Source: JAWWOL01 sp033851545 (GTDB lineage: Bacteria; Actinomycetota; Actinomycetes; JAWWOL01). Taken from it: DNA of 64,000 bases. The stretch spans positions 1-64,000 of the forward strand of contig JAWWOO010000060.1 in the NCBI GenBank assembly GCA_033851545.1. The letters are read 5' to 3'. Positions 45,835 through 54,383 of this stretch are shown in pieces. Each line of letters starts with the position of its first letter. Position 1 is the first letter of the stretch. Both the position numbers and the translations under genes were made by a program. Below the pieces are notes generated by a model. That model saw nothing but the letters and a program-made list of their open reading frames with translations. It had not been told where the DNA came from and ran no database searches.

Positions 45835-46607
45835 TCGACACCCTGCACGCGGAGTGGACCAAGCTGCGCACCTCTGCGGGCACGTTCTGGCTGCTGCTCG
45901 CGGCGATCGCGCTGACGATCGGGCTCGGCGTCGCTGCCGATGCGGGCGCGCGTTGCGTCACCGTCGGCTGCAACCAGGACCCCGCAAAGATCAGCCTCAC
46001 CGGTGTCTACCTGGCTCAGGTCGTCGTTGCCGTCTCGGCCGTCACGATCCTCGGCGGCGAGTACGGCACCGGAATGATCGGGATCACCTTCACGGCGGTC
46101 CCGAACCGGGTCGCCGTGCTGACCGCGAAGGCGATCGTCGCGGGCGGCTGGGCCCTGGTGGCCGGCCTGGTCGGCGTCTTCGGCTCGACGCTGGTTGGCT
46201 GGATCATGCTGCCGGGCAGGGGCTTCACGCCCGCCAACGGCTACCCGTCGATCGGCCTGTCGGACGCGGGAATGCTGCGCGCGACGTTCGGCTCGGTGCT
46301 GTATCTGGTGTTGATCGCGTTGCTCAGCCTCGGGATTACCGCCGTCGTACGCGACTCCGCCGTGGCCATCGGCTGCGTACTCGGGCTGCTGTTCGTGTTT
46401 CCCATCGTTCTCGTGATGGTGAGCGACCCGCACTGGCATCGCCACCTCGAGCAGATTTCGCCGATGACGGCGGGACTGGCGATCCAGGCGACCGTCGACC
46501 TGCCCAGCCTCTCGCTCAGCCCGTGGTTCGGCCTCGGCGTCCTCGGGCTGTGGGGGGCAGGGGCGCTGACGTTGGGCGCCTTGTTGCTGGAGCTGCGCGA
46601 CGCGTAA
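45831..46607 (+). CDS. ABC transporter permease
   Basis: A 258-residue permease with six hydrophobic segments. The start MIDTLHAEWTKLRTSAGTFWLLL matches the WTKLRT motif of ABC-2-type exporters, shared with HAELTKLRTVRGW in the preceding permease. It overlaps that gene by four bases. The three genes form a complete exporter operon; the substrate is unknown. Confidence 0.9.
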   Translation: MIDTLHAEWTKLRTSAGTFWLLLAAIALTIGLGVAADAGARCVTVGCNQDPAKISLTGVYLAQVVVAVSAVTILGGEYGTGMIGITFTAVPNRVAVLTAKAIVAGGWALVAGLVGVFGSTLVGWIMLPGRGFTPANGYPSIGLSDAGMLRATFGSVLYLVLIALLSLGITAVVRDSAVAIGCVLGLLFVFPIVLVMVSDPHWHRHLEQISPMTAGLAIQATVDLPSLSLSPWFGLGVLGLWGAGALTLGALLLELRDA

Positions 46608-46849
46608 GCGACAGGATGGAGCCGCGCTTGACGGAGGTGCCGGTGCGCCCCGCCGAATCATCGTTTCTCACCGTGACACGCAGCCGGCCGTCGACACGAG
46701 GACCCGCGGCCTGGTGGGCGCAGGCCTACTGGTCGCCCCTCGCTTCCACAGGCAGGGCAGCCTGCACACCAGTACCGTCGCCGGCTACCACTGGCGAACA
46801 GTCCATCTGCAGGGTCTGACTCTGCGGCCTAGCAGGTGACCCCAGACCC

Positions 46850-46877
46850 GTCCCGATCGCCGATCGGCGACTGGGAC
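46850..46877. repeat. Most symmetrical copy of the GATCGG repeat core
   Basis: Arms GTCCC/GGGAC enclose the perfect 14-base palindrome TCGCCGATCGGCGA. It lies after the ABC operon. Confidence 0.75.
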
Positions 46878-46956
46878 ACGGGTCGGGTGGCCATGCGCTC
46901 GAGTCGGAGCCGGTGATGTGCCGCCCCCAGCTGCCCCGGGTCAATACAGTGAGTCG

Positions 46957-47202
46957 GTGGGGAACTCCGAGCAACGAAGGGCCCGATGGTGGCAAGCCAT
47001 CAAGTACCGCCGGTGCTACGTCTCAGACCGTACGTGGTTCGGCGTCGGCCTCGCCGTTGCCTTCGGTGCAGCCACAGCTGCATCCCTGTTCTTCGTCATA
47101 CCTGTCGCCGTCGGGGTCGCCATGGTGATGACTGGTCTCGCGCGGGCGTATCGCCGCACGGACCCCGCCACTGGCGAGAGAAGCCCGGGCCCTCCCTGGT
47201 AA
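46957..47202 (+). CDS. Small membrane protein
   Basis: An 81-residue protein from a GTG start (VGNSEQRRARWWQAIKYRRC) with a long hydrophobic stretch of two closely spaced helices (FGVGLAVAFGAATAASLFFV and PVAVGVAMVMTGLARAY), then a Pro-rich tail. It resembles the other tiny membrane proteins in this zone only in design. Confidence 0.52.
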   Translation: MGNSEQRRARWWQAIKYRRCYVSDRTWFGVGLAVAFGAATAASLFFVIPVAVGVAMVMTGLARAYRRTDPATGERSPGPPW

Positions 47203-47230
47203 TCCATCCGGCGAATAGGGGAGTCATCAG

Positions 47231-47339
47231 ATCTCGAAGGAGCCGATCCTCATCTGGGGCTGGGTGCTCCACCTGTCGATCGGGTAGCCCCGACGGGCTG
47301 GCCCCGGGCAACGGCCGCCCGGTGTGCCAGCCGGGCTCG
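47231..47339. repeat. Dispersed repeat with right-hand motif
   Basis: GAGCCGATCCTCATCTGGGG, then GGGTGCTCCACCTGTCGATC and GGTGTGCCAGCCGGGCTCG at 47321. The middle section is shared with the copy at 58810-58867 (GGGGTGCTCCGCCTGCCGGT). Confidence 0.65.
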
Positions 47340-47431
47340 TCTGCATGCTCGCGTCCGTTGGCAGTTCGGCGTCGTCTCTGAAAACACGGCGGCACCGCGT
47401 CGAGCTGTCAGGTAGCAGTGTGCAGCTGCGC

Positions 47432-48571
47432 TCACTTGATTTGAGCTGCCGCTTTGGCTGTCGGGATGCCGGCGATGGCCACTTCAACTGTGACGGGGCT
47501 TCCCGAGTTGTAGGGGTGCGGTAAGCCCTGATCGAAGGTGATCCCGGGGACGGTGAAGGCAAGTGATCCGTGCGCGGGCACCACTGTGTTGGCGGAGCAC
47601 GGGAGGTCTTCGAGGTTGCCGGAGTCGCTCGAGCCTCCCGATCCGCTGTCGGCGGCGAGGATCTCCACGATGTAGCGGGGGCACGGCGACAGGGCGATGG
47701 GCTGCCCGGTCGGGTTCACCAGTGCCGCGCCGGTGGCCGGGACCGTGGTTGCGCCGGTGGTGGGGGCTGCGTTCAGCGACAACCGCAAGTCCGACCAGCT
47801 CGGTGGCGGGCTGAGCACCGGCTGGGCTGGTTCGCTGGTGGCAGGGTCACCGGGATAGCCGGCGACACCGGGCTCGAAGGTCGCGTCGGAGTGGCCTTGG
47901 CAGGCCGGCTGCGGCCCAACGATCGGGGCGTGGAGGTCACCGTAGTTGCGGGCGGGTTCCCCGTTGAAAGCCCCGTCGGCCATCGGTATGACGACCGCGG
48001 CGGCTCTCGGGCCGCACCAGGACCCGCTCCAGGTGAATCCCCACACGGCGTTGCCGGCGTAGAGGGCGAGGTCCGGACGGATGTTCTCCGGCGGGTTCAC
48101 CGACGGAAGCGAGACCGATCGGGCCGCCAAGGCATGCCCGTCGGCACCGATCACGCCCGTCGGGCCGGGCGACATGTGCAGCGAACAGGAATGTCCCAAC
48201 AGGGTGATCACCCCGGCGACACCGCCCTGGACCTGGCGGGTGTACGCCGTGGTTGTCACGTCCCGCGGTCGGCAGGGGCGTTGGGGCTGGATGCCCGGGC
48301 CGGACGGTGCGATGAGTAGCGGAGCAGCGAGGCGGAAGGCGGCGTCCAGCGACGAGGGTGTATCGGACGGCACAGTCGCTGCCGGACTGCCGGCCGTGGC
48401 CGTGGCCGTCGGCAGCAACACACCAGACGTGGCAGGCGCCGAAGGAGGCGTCTCCGAGTCACGAGTTGCCGCAGCAGACGAGGCGTCACTCTGGGCGTTC
48501 ACGGGTGCCGAGGCGCACGCCGACGTCAGCGGTAGGAGCATGAGAACAGCAACCAGCCGATGCATCTGCAT
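47432..48571 (-). CDS. Large secreted lipoprotein, DUF4232-like
   Basis: A 379-residue lipoprotein with n-region MQMHRLVAVLMLLP and lipobox LTSAC. After a Ser/Ala/Thr linker there are two beta domains. The first holds PCRPRDVTTTAYTRQVQGGVAGVITL and HSCSLH, the second SDLRLSLNAAPTTGATTVPATGAALVNP and ALSPCPRYIVEIL. The cysteine spacing recalls DUF4232. Function unknown. The start at MQMHRL is chosen over a Met 12 residues upstream because of the signal peptide. Confidence 0.7.
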   Translation of the reverse strand: MQMHRLVAVLMLLPLTSACASAPVNAQSDASSAAATRDSETPPSAPATSGVLLPTATATAGSPAATVPSDTPSSLDAAFRLAAPLLIAPSGPGIQPQRPCRPRDVTTTAYTRQVQGGVAGVITLLGHSCSLHMSPGPTGVIGADGHALAARSVSLPSVNPPENIRPDLALYAGNAVWGFTWSGSWCGPRAAAVVIPMADGAFNGEPARNYGDLHAPIVGPQPACQGHSDATFEPGVAGYPGDPATSEPAQPVLSPPPSWSDLRLSLNAAPTTGATTVPATGAALVNPTGQPIALSPCPRYIVEILAADSGSGGSSDSGNLEDLPCSANTVVPAHGSLAFTVPGITFDQGLPHPYNSGSPVTVEVAIAGIPTAKAAAQIK

Positions 48572-48631
48572 GCCCCTGAGACGCTCGCACAACGCATCCG
48601 GTTCCAAGAAGCACTACCACCGATCACGGCA

Positions 48632-48659
48632 GACCCGCAGCAGGATCGCTGACTGGCAC
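48632..48659. repeat. GATCGC-type repeat core
   Basis: The right half GGATCGCTGACTGGCACGGG is conserved, between two divergent genes. Confidence 0.5.
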
Positions 48660-48743
48660 GGGTGGTTCCGCCGAGGAAGGTCGGCTCTCAGCCTGCCGTG
48701 CCATCGTGCTTGGCGCTGCGTCGACCGTCCCTAGAGTGGCGGC

Positions 48744-49421
48744 ATGACGGCGACTCTGTCGGGCGACCTGGTGTTGCTGGCTATTGGCCCACGGGCGACA
48801 TATCAGACAACGGGCCCAGTCGGATTTGTCTTGGCTGGAAGCCTGCTGTGCGAGTCCGCGATGGCGGGGTGGCCGATCCTGCCGGAGGAGACCGGTCCTC
48901 GACGTCCCGCCCGGTTGACCGCCTTGGTCGAAGGGTTGGCACCGGCGGCGGTCAACCGGTGCGCGGAGCCGCTGCTGGCCGCCGGCGTTATCGCCCCCCT
49001 TGAGCACATGACCCTGCGAGTATTCCGCCGCAATGGCTACCAGGTCCTCGCCTGGGAGCCGCGACAGCTTGCCGCCCAACGACTCCTTTCCGCGCTCACT
49101 CCGGGGTGGACCCCTCCGCCGGCCGAGGCCGCGCTGGCCGTGCTCTGCGCGATGTCAGGCATCGCTGCGCACGTCACGTCGCCGCCGGGGAACCGCGCCG
49201 GACGTGTTGCCATGGCGCAGCACTTGAACGGCCTTCGTGGCGTCGTGGGAGAGCACGTCGCCGAAATCCTCTTCGCGACGCGGCGCGCCTACCGCCGTAC
49301 ACGTGCGGACGACTGGGTGTTCGTCCCAATGGACGGCTCCAGCGGATACGGGGACAGCGGCGGTCACGACACTGGCCACGGAGGTGGCCACGACGGTGGC
49401 GGAGGCCATGGAGGCCACTGA
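48744..49421 (+). CDS. GPP34 (GOLPH3-like) protein with His/Gly tail
   Basis: A 225-residue protein. Residues 5-195 follow the GPP34 pattern seen in actinobacteria: a first helix LSGDLVLLAIGP, then FVLAGSLLCESAMAGW and a helical repeat architecture. Eukaryotic relatives bind phosphoinositides; bacterial roles are unclear. The last about 22 residues (GHDTGHGGGHDGGGGHGGH) are a His/Gly/Asp tail that could bind metal, which is not part of the family. Confidence 0.75.
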   Translation: MTATLSGDLVLLAIGPRATYQTTGPVGFVLAGSLLCESAMAGWPILPEETGPRRPARLTALVEGLAPAAVNRCAEPLLAAGVIAPLEHMTLRVFRRNGYQVLAWEPRQLAAQRLLSALTPGWTPPPAEAALAVLCAMSGIAAHVTSPPGNRAGRVAMAQHLNGLRGVVGEHVAEILFATRRAYRRTRADDWVFVPMDGSSGYGDSGGHDTGHGGGHDGGGGHGGH

Positions 49422-49433
49422 TCCGTCAGGCCC

Positions 49434-49461
49434 GTGCCGGCAGCCGATCGCTCACTGCGAC
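49434..49461. repeat. GATCGC-type repeat core
   Basis: GCAGCCGATCGCTCACTGCGAC, 12 bases after the GPP34 stop. It could double as its transcript end. Confidence 0.55.
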
Positions 49462-49606
49462 GGCGGCGCCGGCTGACGATCCACCCCCTGACCTCCTGGC
49501 GTCTCCAAGCCGGTCAGGACGTGTGTCACACGAAGGCCGTGCGAGCCTTGATGACAGGCACCCAGCGCGGTGACAACATCACCTGCCGGAGGGTAGGTGA
49601 TCAGGC

Positions 49607-49993
49607 GTGGGCCTGTTCAAGGATGAATCCGTTAGCGGTGGTAGCGGGCCGCTGCCAATGTGGAGCGTTGGTGACTACCCGCCGGGTACGCCGCTGCCGG
49701 TCCTGCCGACTCCGGACCTGACCAATTTCCCGTCGTGGCTCCGACCGTTGGCGGCTTGGCGATGGTCGGTGATGGCGGCCCGGCACCAGTCGTGGCTGGA
49801 GGAGGTCCGCCAGGAGCAATTTTCGAGGTCCGCATTACAGCCACCGCGGCTTGTTGAGAGTTGGCCGGTGAAGCTGCGCGGGCGCAAACGACGGGTGGCT
49901 CAGCGGCAGCGGGCCGAGGTGCAGGCCGCGATCGTCGCCCACTGGGAAGCGCAGCGTCGAGACGACGGCAGCGGGCCTGCAGAACCGGGATAG
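49607..49993 (+). CDS. Small basic protein of unknown function
   Basis: A 128-residue reading frame starting at GTG. A Pro/Gly-rich N-terminal third (PLPMWSVGDYPPGTPLPVLP) leads into helices rich in Trp, Arg and Gln (WLRPLAAWRWSVMAARHQSW and a basic stretch LRGRKRRVAQRQRAEVQAAI). No known family. Confidence 0.52.
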   Translation: MGLFKDESVSGGSGPLPMWSVGDYPPGTPLPVLPTPDLTNFPSWLRPLAAWRWSVMAARHQSWLEEVRQEQFSRSALQPPRLVESWPVKLRGRKRRVAQRQRAEVQAAIVAHWEAQRRDDGSGPAEPG

Positions 49994-50008
49994 GCGACGT
50001 CGCCCCGT

Positions 50009-50036
50009 GCCCGAACGGCGATCGGTGACCGGGAAC
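50009..50036. repeat. GATCGG-type repeat core
   Basis: GGCGATCGGTGACCGGGAAC, identical in its right half to the copy at 60354-60381; here only the core is present. Confidence 0.6.
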
Positions 50037-50093
50037 GGCGGTGGGGCGCCCGCAGCTACGCCGGTCGAAAGCTATCGCCCGTTCCTGACCTGG

Positions 50094-50789
50094 TCAGAGG
50101 CAGGACCAGTAGGCGCTTTGCAGCACGGATCTGGCCACGCGACTGTTGCGCATCGCAGTTGAGCCGGCTACGACCACGCCAGGTGACCATCGCGACCACC
50201 ACTGGTCCGGAACAAGTAGTTCGATCACCAACGCCCGGACCGTGTCAGGGGAGACGCCGTGCTCGACTATGGTCGCCTCGGCCAAGGAGCGGGCGAGCTC
50301 GAAGTGATCGTCGGGTTCTTCCTGACCTGCCCTGTCTTGCGCTTCTCGAAGCCACGCGTCCGTGTGCGTCAGCGACACCAGCACGGCCTTGTGCGGGGCC
50401 GGGCGGTCAGCCAGCCCGTCATAGTGCGGCCAGCTGCCGCCGTCTTCGAATGGCGGGTCGAGCTCGTCGCGCCACGCCGCCTGGCGCGGAGTGGCGTAGC
50501 CTCCCGCAGAGCGGACCTGCAGGTTGACCAGCGCCCGCCACCACCTGATCCACTGTGGCGCGGCAGCAGAGCGCTCCTCCTGGCTGAGCATGCGAGACAT
50601 CCGAGGCTGCTCGGCCAGCAGTCGAGGGGGTAACGTCCGGTCGGCTGGCACCGGTAGGTCACAGACGTCACGGACAAGAAGAGCCCGGTCCAGCGCTGAG
50701 CCGCCACCCAACTTGGTGTACTGCCATGACGGGCCGCCGCCCCCCAGTTGCACGCTTCCTCCAACGGTCCCACCCATCATCCCGCTCAC
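50094..50789 (-). CDS. Protein of unknown function
   Basis: A 231-residue soluble protein. A Gly-rich start (MSGMMGGTVGGSVQLGGGG) is followed by a mostly helical, Trp-containing domain (AAPQWIRWWRALVNLQVRSAGG, KAVLVSLTHTDAWLREAQDR). No catalytic motif or family recognised. It is divergent from the kinase gene. Confidence 0.6.
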   Translation of the reverse strand: MSGMMGGTVGGSVQLGGGGPSWQYTKLGGGSALDRALLVRDVCDLPVPADRTLPPRLLAEQPRMSRMLSQEERSAAAPQWIRWWRALVNLQVRSAGGYATPRQAAWRDELDPPFEDGGSWPHYDGLADRPAPHKAVLVSLTHTDAWLREAQDRAGQEEPDDHFELARSLAEATIVEHGVSPDTVRALVIELLVPDQWWSRWSPGVVVAGSTAMRNSRVARSVLQSAYWSCL

Positions 50790-50950
50790 GTCCTTACACG
50801 TCAGCGCGCCCTGGCCACGAGATCCGGCCAGCGCCCCGCCGGCGGCATGGCCCGCTGGTCACAGCCACGTGCCGATGACCGATCGTCTACGCGGACGCTC
50901 TCTGAGCTGGGCCGCTAGGCTGCCTGCACGCGGTGGTGTGAGGGGGCGTC

Positions 50951-52960
50951 GTGGAGGCGTTGCAGCGGCACGACCCGGCCTTCCTTGCCGGTGCGCGGGT
51001 GTTGGGGCGCTTGGGCGAGGGCGGCATGGGCATCGTGTACCTCGCCGAGGCTCCGGGCGGTGAACAGGTCGCGGTGAAGGTGATCCGGCCGGAGTTCGCC
51101 AACGACGCGGCCTTTCGTGCACGGTTCGCCCGTGAGGTCGCCGCGGCGCAGCGGGTCGACGGCCGATGCACCGCCCGGGTCCTCGCCGCCGACATCATGG
51201 CGGCGCCGCCGTACCTGGTGACCGAGTTCATCGACGGGCCCACGCTGGCCCAGTACGTCGCCGCGTCCGGGCTGTTCGACGGTGCCGCGCTGCACGCGGT
51301 GGCGGCCGGGTTGGCCGAGGCCCTGACCGCGATCCACGCCGCCGGTGTCATCCACCGCGACCTCAAGCCCACGAACGTGCTGCTGACCGTCGCCGGGCCG
51401 AAGGTGGTCGATTTCGGTGTCGCGTCGGCCCCTGACGCGACCGCCCTGACCACCGCGCACAGTCGGCTCGGCTCACCGGGGTGGATGGCGCCCGAGCAGG
51501 TCGCCGGCAGCCCAGTGGGCGCGGCAGCTGACGTCTTCGGTTGGGGCTTGGTCATCGCCTACGCCAGCAGCGGACAGCACCCGTTCGGGGCCGGGCCGGC
51601 CGAGGCCCTGCTCTATCGCGTGATGAACGACCAACCACGGCTGGAGACCGTCCCCGATCCGCTGCGCCCGCTCGTCGGTCAGGCACTGAACAAGGACCCC
51701 GCCGCGCGGCCCACCGCCGGCGAACTGTTGAGCGTGCTGCTCGGAGGCGCGGTTGCTGACCCTGCTGCCGCGGTGACGGTTCTGCTCGCGAGGACGTGGC
51801 GTCCCGCCATCCCTGCCACCCGCCTCCTGGACGAACCCCGGCCCGCTCCACCGAGCCGGCTCCCGAACCGTCCCGGAAGGAAACGCCGGGTCGCTCGCTG
51901 GGCGACCCTCGCCGTCGTGCTGCTGGCCGCGGGAGCAGCCGGTGCCGCCGGCCTCATGTGGTTCCTGGTCCACCCGGCAGGTTCCGACACGCCCCAAACG
52001 GCCGGCTTCACCTCCGGGCCGCGCACTGCCGGCACGGCGCCTAGCAGCAACCCGGCTCGCCCGGCGGCCACCCCAGCCGCACCGACGACAAGCCCGGTGA
52101 CACAGCCGACCAGCCCGACGTCCCCACCCACCAGCAGCGCCGCGACAGTCACCCCGATTCGGGTTGCCTCTGCCCTGCTGAACACCGGGGTGTATGCGGA
52201 CGGTCCCGTCGGAACACCGCATTACTACGTGCTCCTCCGCCGAGGGACCGACAACACCCTGTCCGGCACCCTGGCCTTCATCGCCCAGAACGGCACCACC
52301 GGTGACCTGCGCACGTTCACCGGCAGCCCCGAACAGGCCGGGGCGGTCACCATCACCTACAACGACGGCACCCTGGACCTGATCAACGACCTCGGCAAGG
52401 GCGAGTCGTTCGAGCTCAGCGGCTGCCTCGGCTACCTCACCGAGGCCAAAACACGTCCCGACTGCACGTTCGCGCTGCACCCGCGGGCCGAGACCATCAG
52501 TCCGCTTACGACCACCGCCGTCGGCTACCGCACCTACACCAATCCGCGGTTCGGCTTCTCCACCCAGATACCCGCCAGCTTCACCTCGCGTCCCTCGCCG
52601 GACAACGGCGACGGCCTGAGCTTCACCAGCCCCGACCGGCGGGCCACCGTCACGGCGTACGGGTCGAACAACGATCTCAACAACACCGTCGCGACCCTCG
52701 AGAACCAGATGGCCGCCGACCTGCACACCAAGGGCGGCAACGTCACCTACCGCAACAACTCGACCAGCATCGCGGCGGTGTCCGGCACCTACCCCTCACC
52801 CCTTGGGACCATGGTGTTCTACCAGCGCAGTGTCCTCGGCAGCGGCTCGATCGACACCGTCCTCTGGATCTACCCCGTCGCCGACAAGCATGCCGACGAC
52901 CCGCTGCTCTACAAGTCCGTCGACGCGTTCCACCCCGGGGACCTCACCCAACCGCACTGA
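50951..52960 (+). CDS. Receptor-type Ser/Thr protein kinase
   Basis: A 669-residue Hanks-type kinase starting at GTG. It has a glycine loop GEGGMG (from residue 22), catalytic lysine K43 in AVKVI, catalytic loop HRDLKPTN (from residue 135), DFG at 154-156 and SPGWMAPEQ. A basic juxtamembrane region precedes one transmembrane helix near residues 317-339. A Thr/Ser/Pro linker then leads to an extracellular domain of about 260 residues with no PASTA repeats, including YADGPVGTPHYYVLLRRGTD and FGFSTQIPASF. It is likely a surface sensor with unknown ligand. Confidence 0.93.
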   Translation: MEALQRHDPAFLAGARVLGRLGEGGMGIVYLAEAPGGEQVAVKVIRPEFANDAAFRARFAREVAAAQRVDGRCTARVLAADIMAAPPYLVTEFIDGPTLAQYVAASGLFDGAALHAVAAGLAEALTAIHAAGVIHRDLKPTNVLLTVAGPKVVDFGVASAPDATALTTAHSRLGSPGWMAPEQVAGSPVGAAADVFGWGLVIAYASSGQHPFGAGPAEALLYRVMNDQPRLETVPDPLRPLVGQALNKDPAARPTAGELLSVLLGGAVADPAAAVTVLLARTWRPAIPATRLLDEPRPAPPSRLPNRPGRKRRVARWATLAVVLLAAGAAGAAGLMWFLVHPAGSDTPQTAGFTSGPRTAGTAPSSNPARPAATPAAPTTSPVTQPTSPTSPPTSSAATVTPIRVASALLNTGVYADGPVGTPHYYVLLRRGTDNTLSGTLAFIAQNGTTGDLRTFTGSPEQAGAVTITYNDGTLDLINDLGKGESFELSGCLGYLTEAKTRPDCTFALHPRAETISPLTTTAVGYRTYTNPRFGFSTQIPASFTSRPSPDNGDGLSFTSPDRRATVTAYGSNNDLNNTVATLENQMAADLHTKGGNVTYRNNSTSIAAVSGTYPSPLGTMVFYQRSVLGSGSIDTVLWIYPVADKHADDPLLYKSVDAFHPGDLTQPH

Positions 52961-53080
52961 ACCGATCCCGAACAAGAGTGCCGCCAGCCCGCCCATTGCC
53001 GACATACCTGCGGCTTGCCGCGTGAGATCCCACTACCGTGAGCCACGGGCCAGGAGCGCGGTGCGCAGCGCGGAGCCCCT

Positions 53081-53108
53081 GTGTCGATGTCCGATCCGCT
53101 ACTGCAAC
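53081..53108. repeat. Divergent GATCCG-type repeat core
   Basis: GATGTCCGATCCGCTACTGC with the GCAAC end in the opposite orientation. Confidence 0.45.
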
Positions 53109-53206
53109 GAGCTTTCTGGTCCGCCGAAGTGCTGTGGTGAGTAAGGCCGGTCAAGAGGGCCACCGCCGAGGGCAGCGTGCGGTAGGCCTATCCGGCAACT
53201 ATCTGG

Positions 53207-53257
53207 TGCGTTTCGTCAATGGATCTGGCCCCAGTTGCCGTCACGAATGTTGGCCCC
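53207..53257. mobile_element. Solo left end of an IS21-type element
   Basis: This 51-base stretch aligns without gaps to the left terminus of the intact element at 55172. Both begin TGCGTTTCGTCAA and end GTCACGAATGTTGGCCCC. No transposase follows, so it is a remnant of a related, deleted copy. Confidence 0.75.
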
Positions 53258-53289
53258 AGCTCAGGCCATCGGCTGTGGTGGCCCGTTAG

Positions 53290-53511
53290 GAGGCTGACGG
53301 ATCGACTGGACTGAGCAGGAACCGCCGAGTCGTGTCCGGCATCGCCTACCCGCTCATCCGCGACGCACCACTCGCCCCTTTCGCGCTTGTCTGGCGCACA
53401 GCCGCCGAAACCGATCACATCCGAACCTTTGCCAGCGTAGTCACCGAGCTGGGCCCGATATCCCATGACGTCGGCGCGGCCCCGCCAACCCCGGAGACTC
53501 TGATGTGCTGA
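53290..53511 (+). pseudogene. 3' fragment of a LysR-type regulator gene
   Basis: The frame reads SGIAYPLIRDAPLAPFALVW, then TDHIRTFASVVTEL, which matches the C-terminal strand-helix end of the LysR effector domain. The rest of the gene is missing, and the break lies next to the solo IS end, so an insertion/deletion event likely removed it. Confidence 0.6.
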
Positions 53512-53550
53512 TGTCCTACCCGGCGGGCAGGATGGGCGCGGGAGGTACAG

Positions 53551-53949
53551 ATGAGCGACATCGCGGACGTTCCGCCCGCCGTTGTGGGCCAGCTCCGGGT
53601 GATCTGCGGGGAGCTGCCCGAGGCGTACGAGGAGCCGGCGTGGATCGGCCTGCGGTGGCGGGTTCGCCGGCGGACGTTCCTGCACGTCTACACCACCGAC
53701 GGCAGGCGGTCGGCGTACATCGATATGGACGATCCGGCCATCCTAATGACCTTCCGGGCGCCGCCCGGGGAGTTGGCCGCGCTGGCGCATGCCGGCCCTC
53801 CGTTCTTCCGGGCCGACTGGGGTGTGAATGTCGTGGGAATGGTGCTGGACGACGAGACGGACTGGGTCGAGGTTGCCGAGCTGGTGACGGACAGCTATCG
53901 CGTGCAGGCGCCCCGCCGCCTCGCGTTCCGGCTGAAGGCAGGTGGATGA
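53551..53949 (+). CDS. MmcQ/YjbR-family protein
   Basis: A 132-residue protein with the MmcQ/YjbR double-wing pattern: LPEAYEEPAWIGLRWRVRRRTFLHVY at residues 22-47 and PPFFRADWGVNVVGMVLDD later, closing with a helix of basic residues. Members are DNA-binding-like but mostly uncharacterised. It sits between the two IS ends. Confidence 0.85.
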   Translation: MSDIADVPPAVVGQLRVICGELPEAYEEPAWIGLRWRVRRRTFLHVYTTDGRRSAYIDMDDPAILMTFRAPPGELAALAHAGPPFFRADWGVNVVGMVLDDETDWVEVAELVTDSYRVQAPRRLAFRLKAGG

Positions 53950-54078
53950 ACCGCCGGCTACCTCCCGACGTTGCCGCTTATCCAGGTTCGGTGCTGAGAA
54001 ACATTCCTATTCACGGTGGGATAGCTCGGGTTGCCGCACTGGCCAGAGATATTTCAGGAGACGATTCCGATGACGACA

Positions 54079-54375
54079 TCACCCAGTGCCGCATGCTCCG
54101 GCCGTCTGGCGGGATTTGCGGGTGCAGTTCATTCCGGGCGTGATCGGCTTCACGAACTGGTAGATGCCTTCGCAGGTCCACCGCGGCGTGACATCGAGGA
54201 AGACCTCGCGTCGTTCGTTGGGGAAGCCCGCATTGCTGGTCTTTCCGTAGCCGGTCGTGACTACCTCGCCGGTCGGCACCGCGCCCTGGCTGGGCAGTGC
54301 GGGTGCGATGAGGGGCTCTGACAGCAAGATGGGCTGGTCAAGCGCAGGATCGCGAGATCGCCGTCCATTGCCGGG
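54079..54375 (-). pseudogene. Fragment of a trypsin-like serine protease
   Basis: A first frame MDGDLAILRLTSP carries the catalytic-Asp motif of chymotrypsin-like proteases. After a one-base shift the next frame continues ILLSEPLIAPALPSQGAVPT and VVTTGYGKTSNAGF and ends at ACGTG with no GDSGGP. Both ends and the frame are broken, so it is a remnant. Confidence 0.6.
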
Positions 54376-54383
54376 ACGCGCCT

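Noticed and set aside
46616..46819. 67-codon plus-strand frame right after the ABC permease
   Set aside because: The first half has coding-like composition, but there is no good ribosome-binding site and no homology; left out as a gene.
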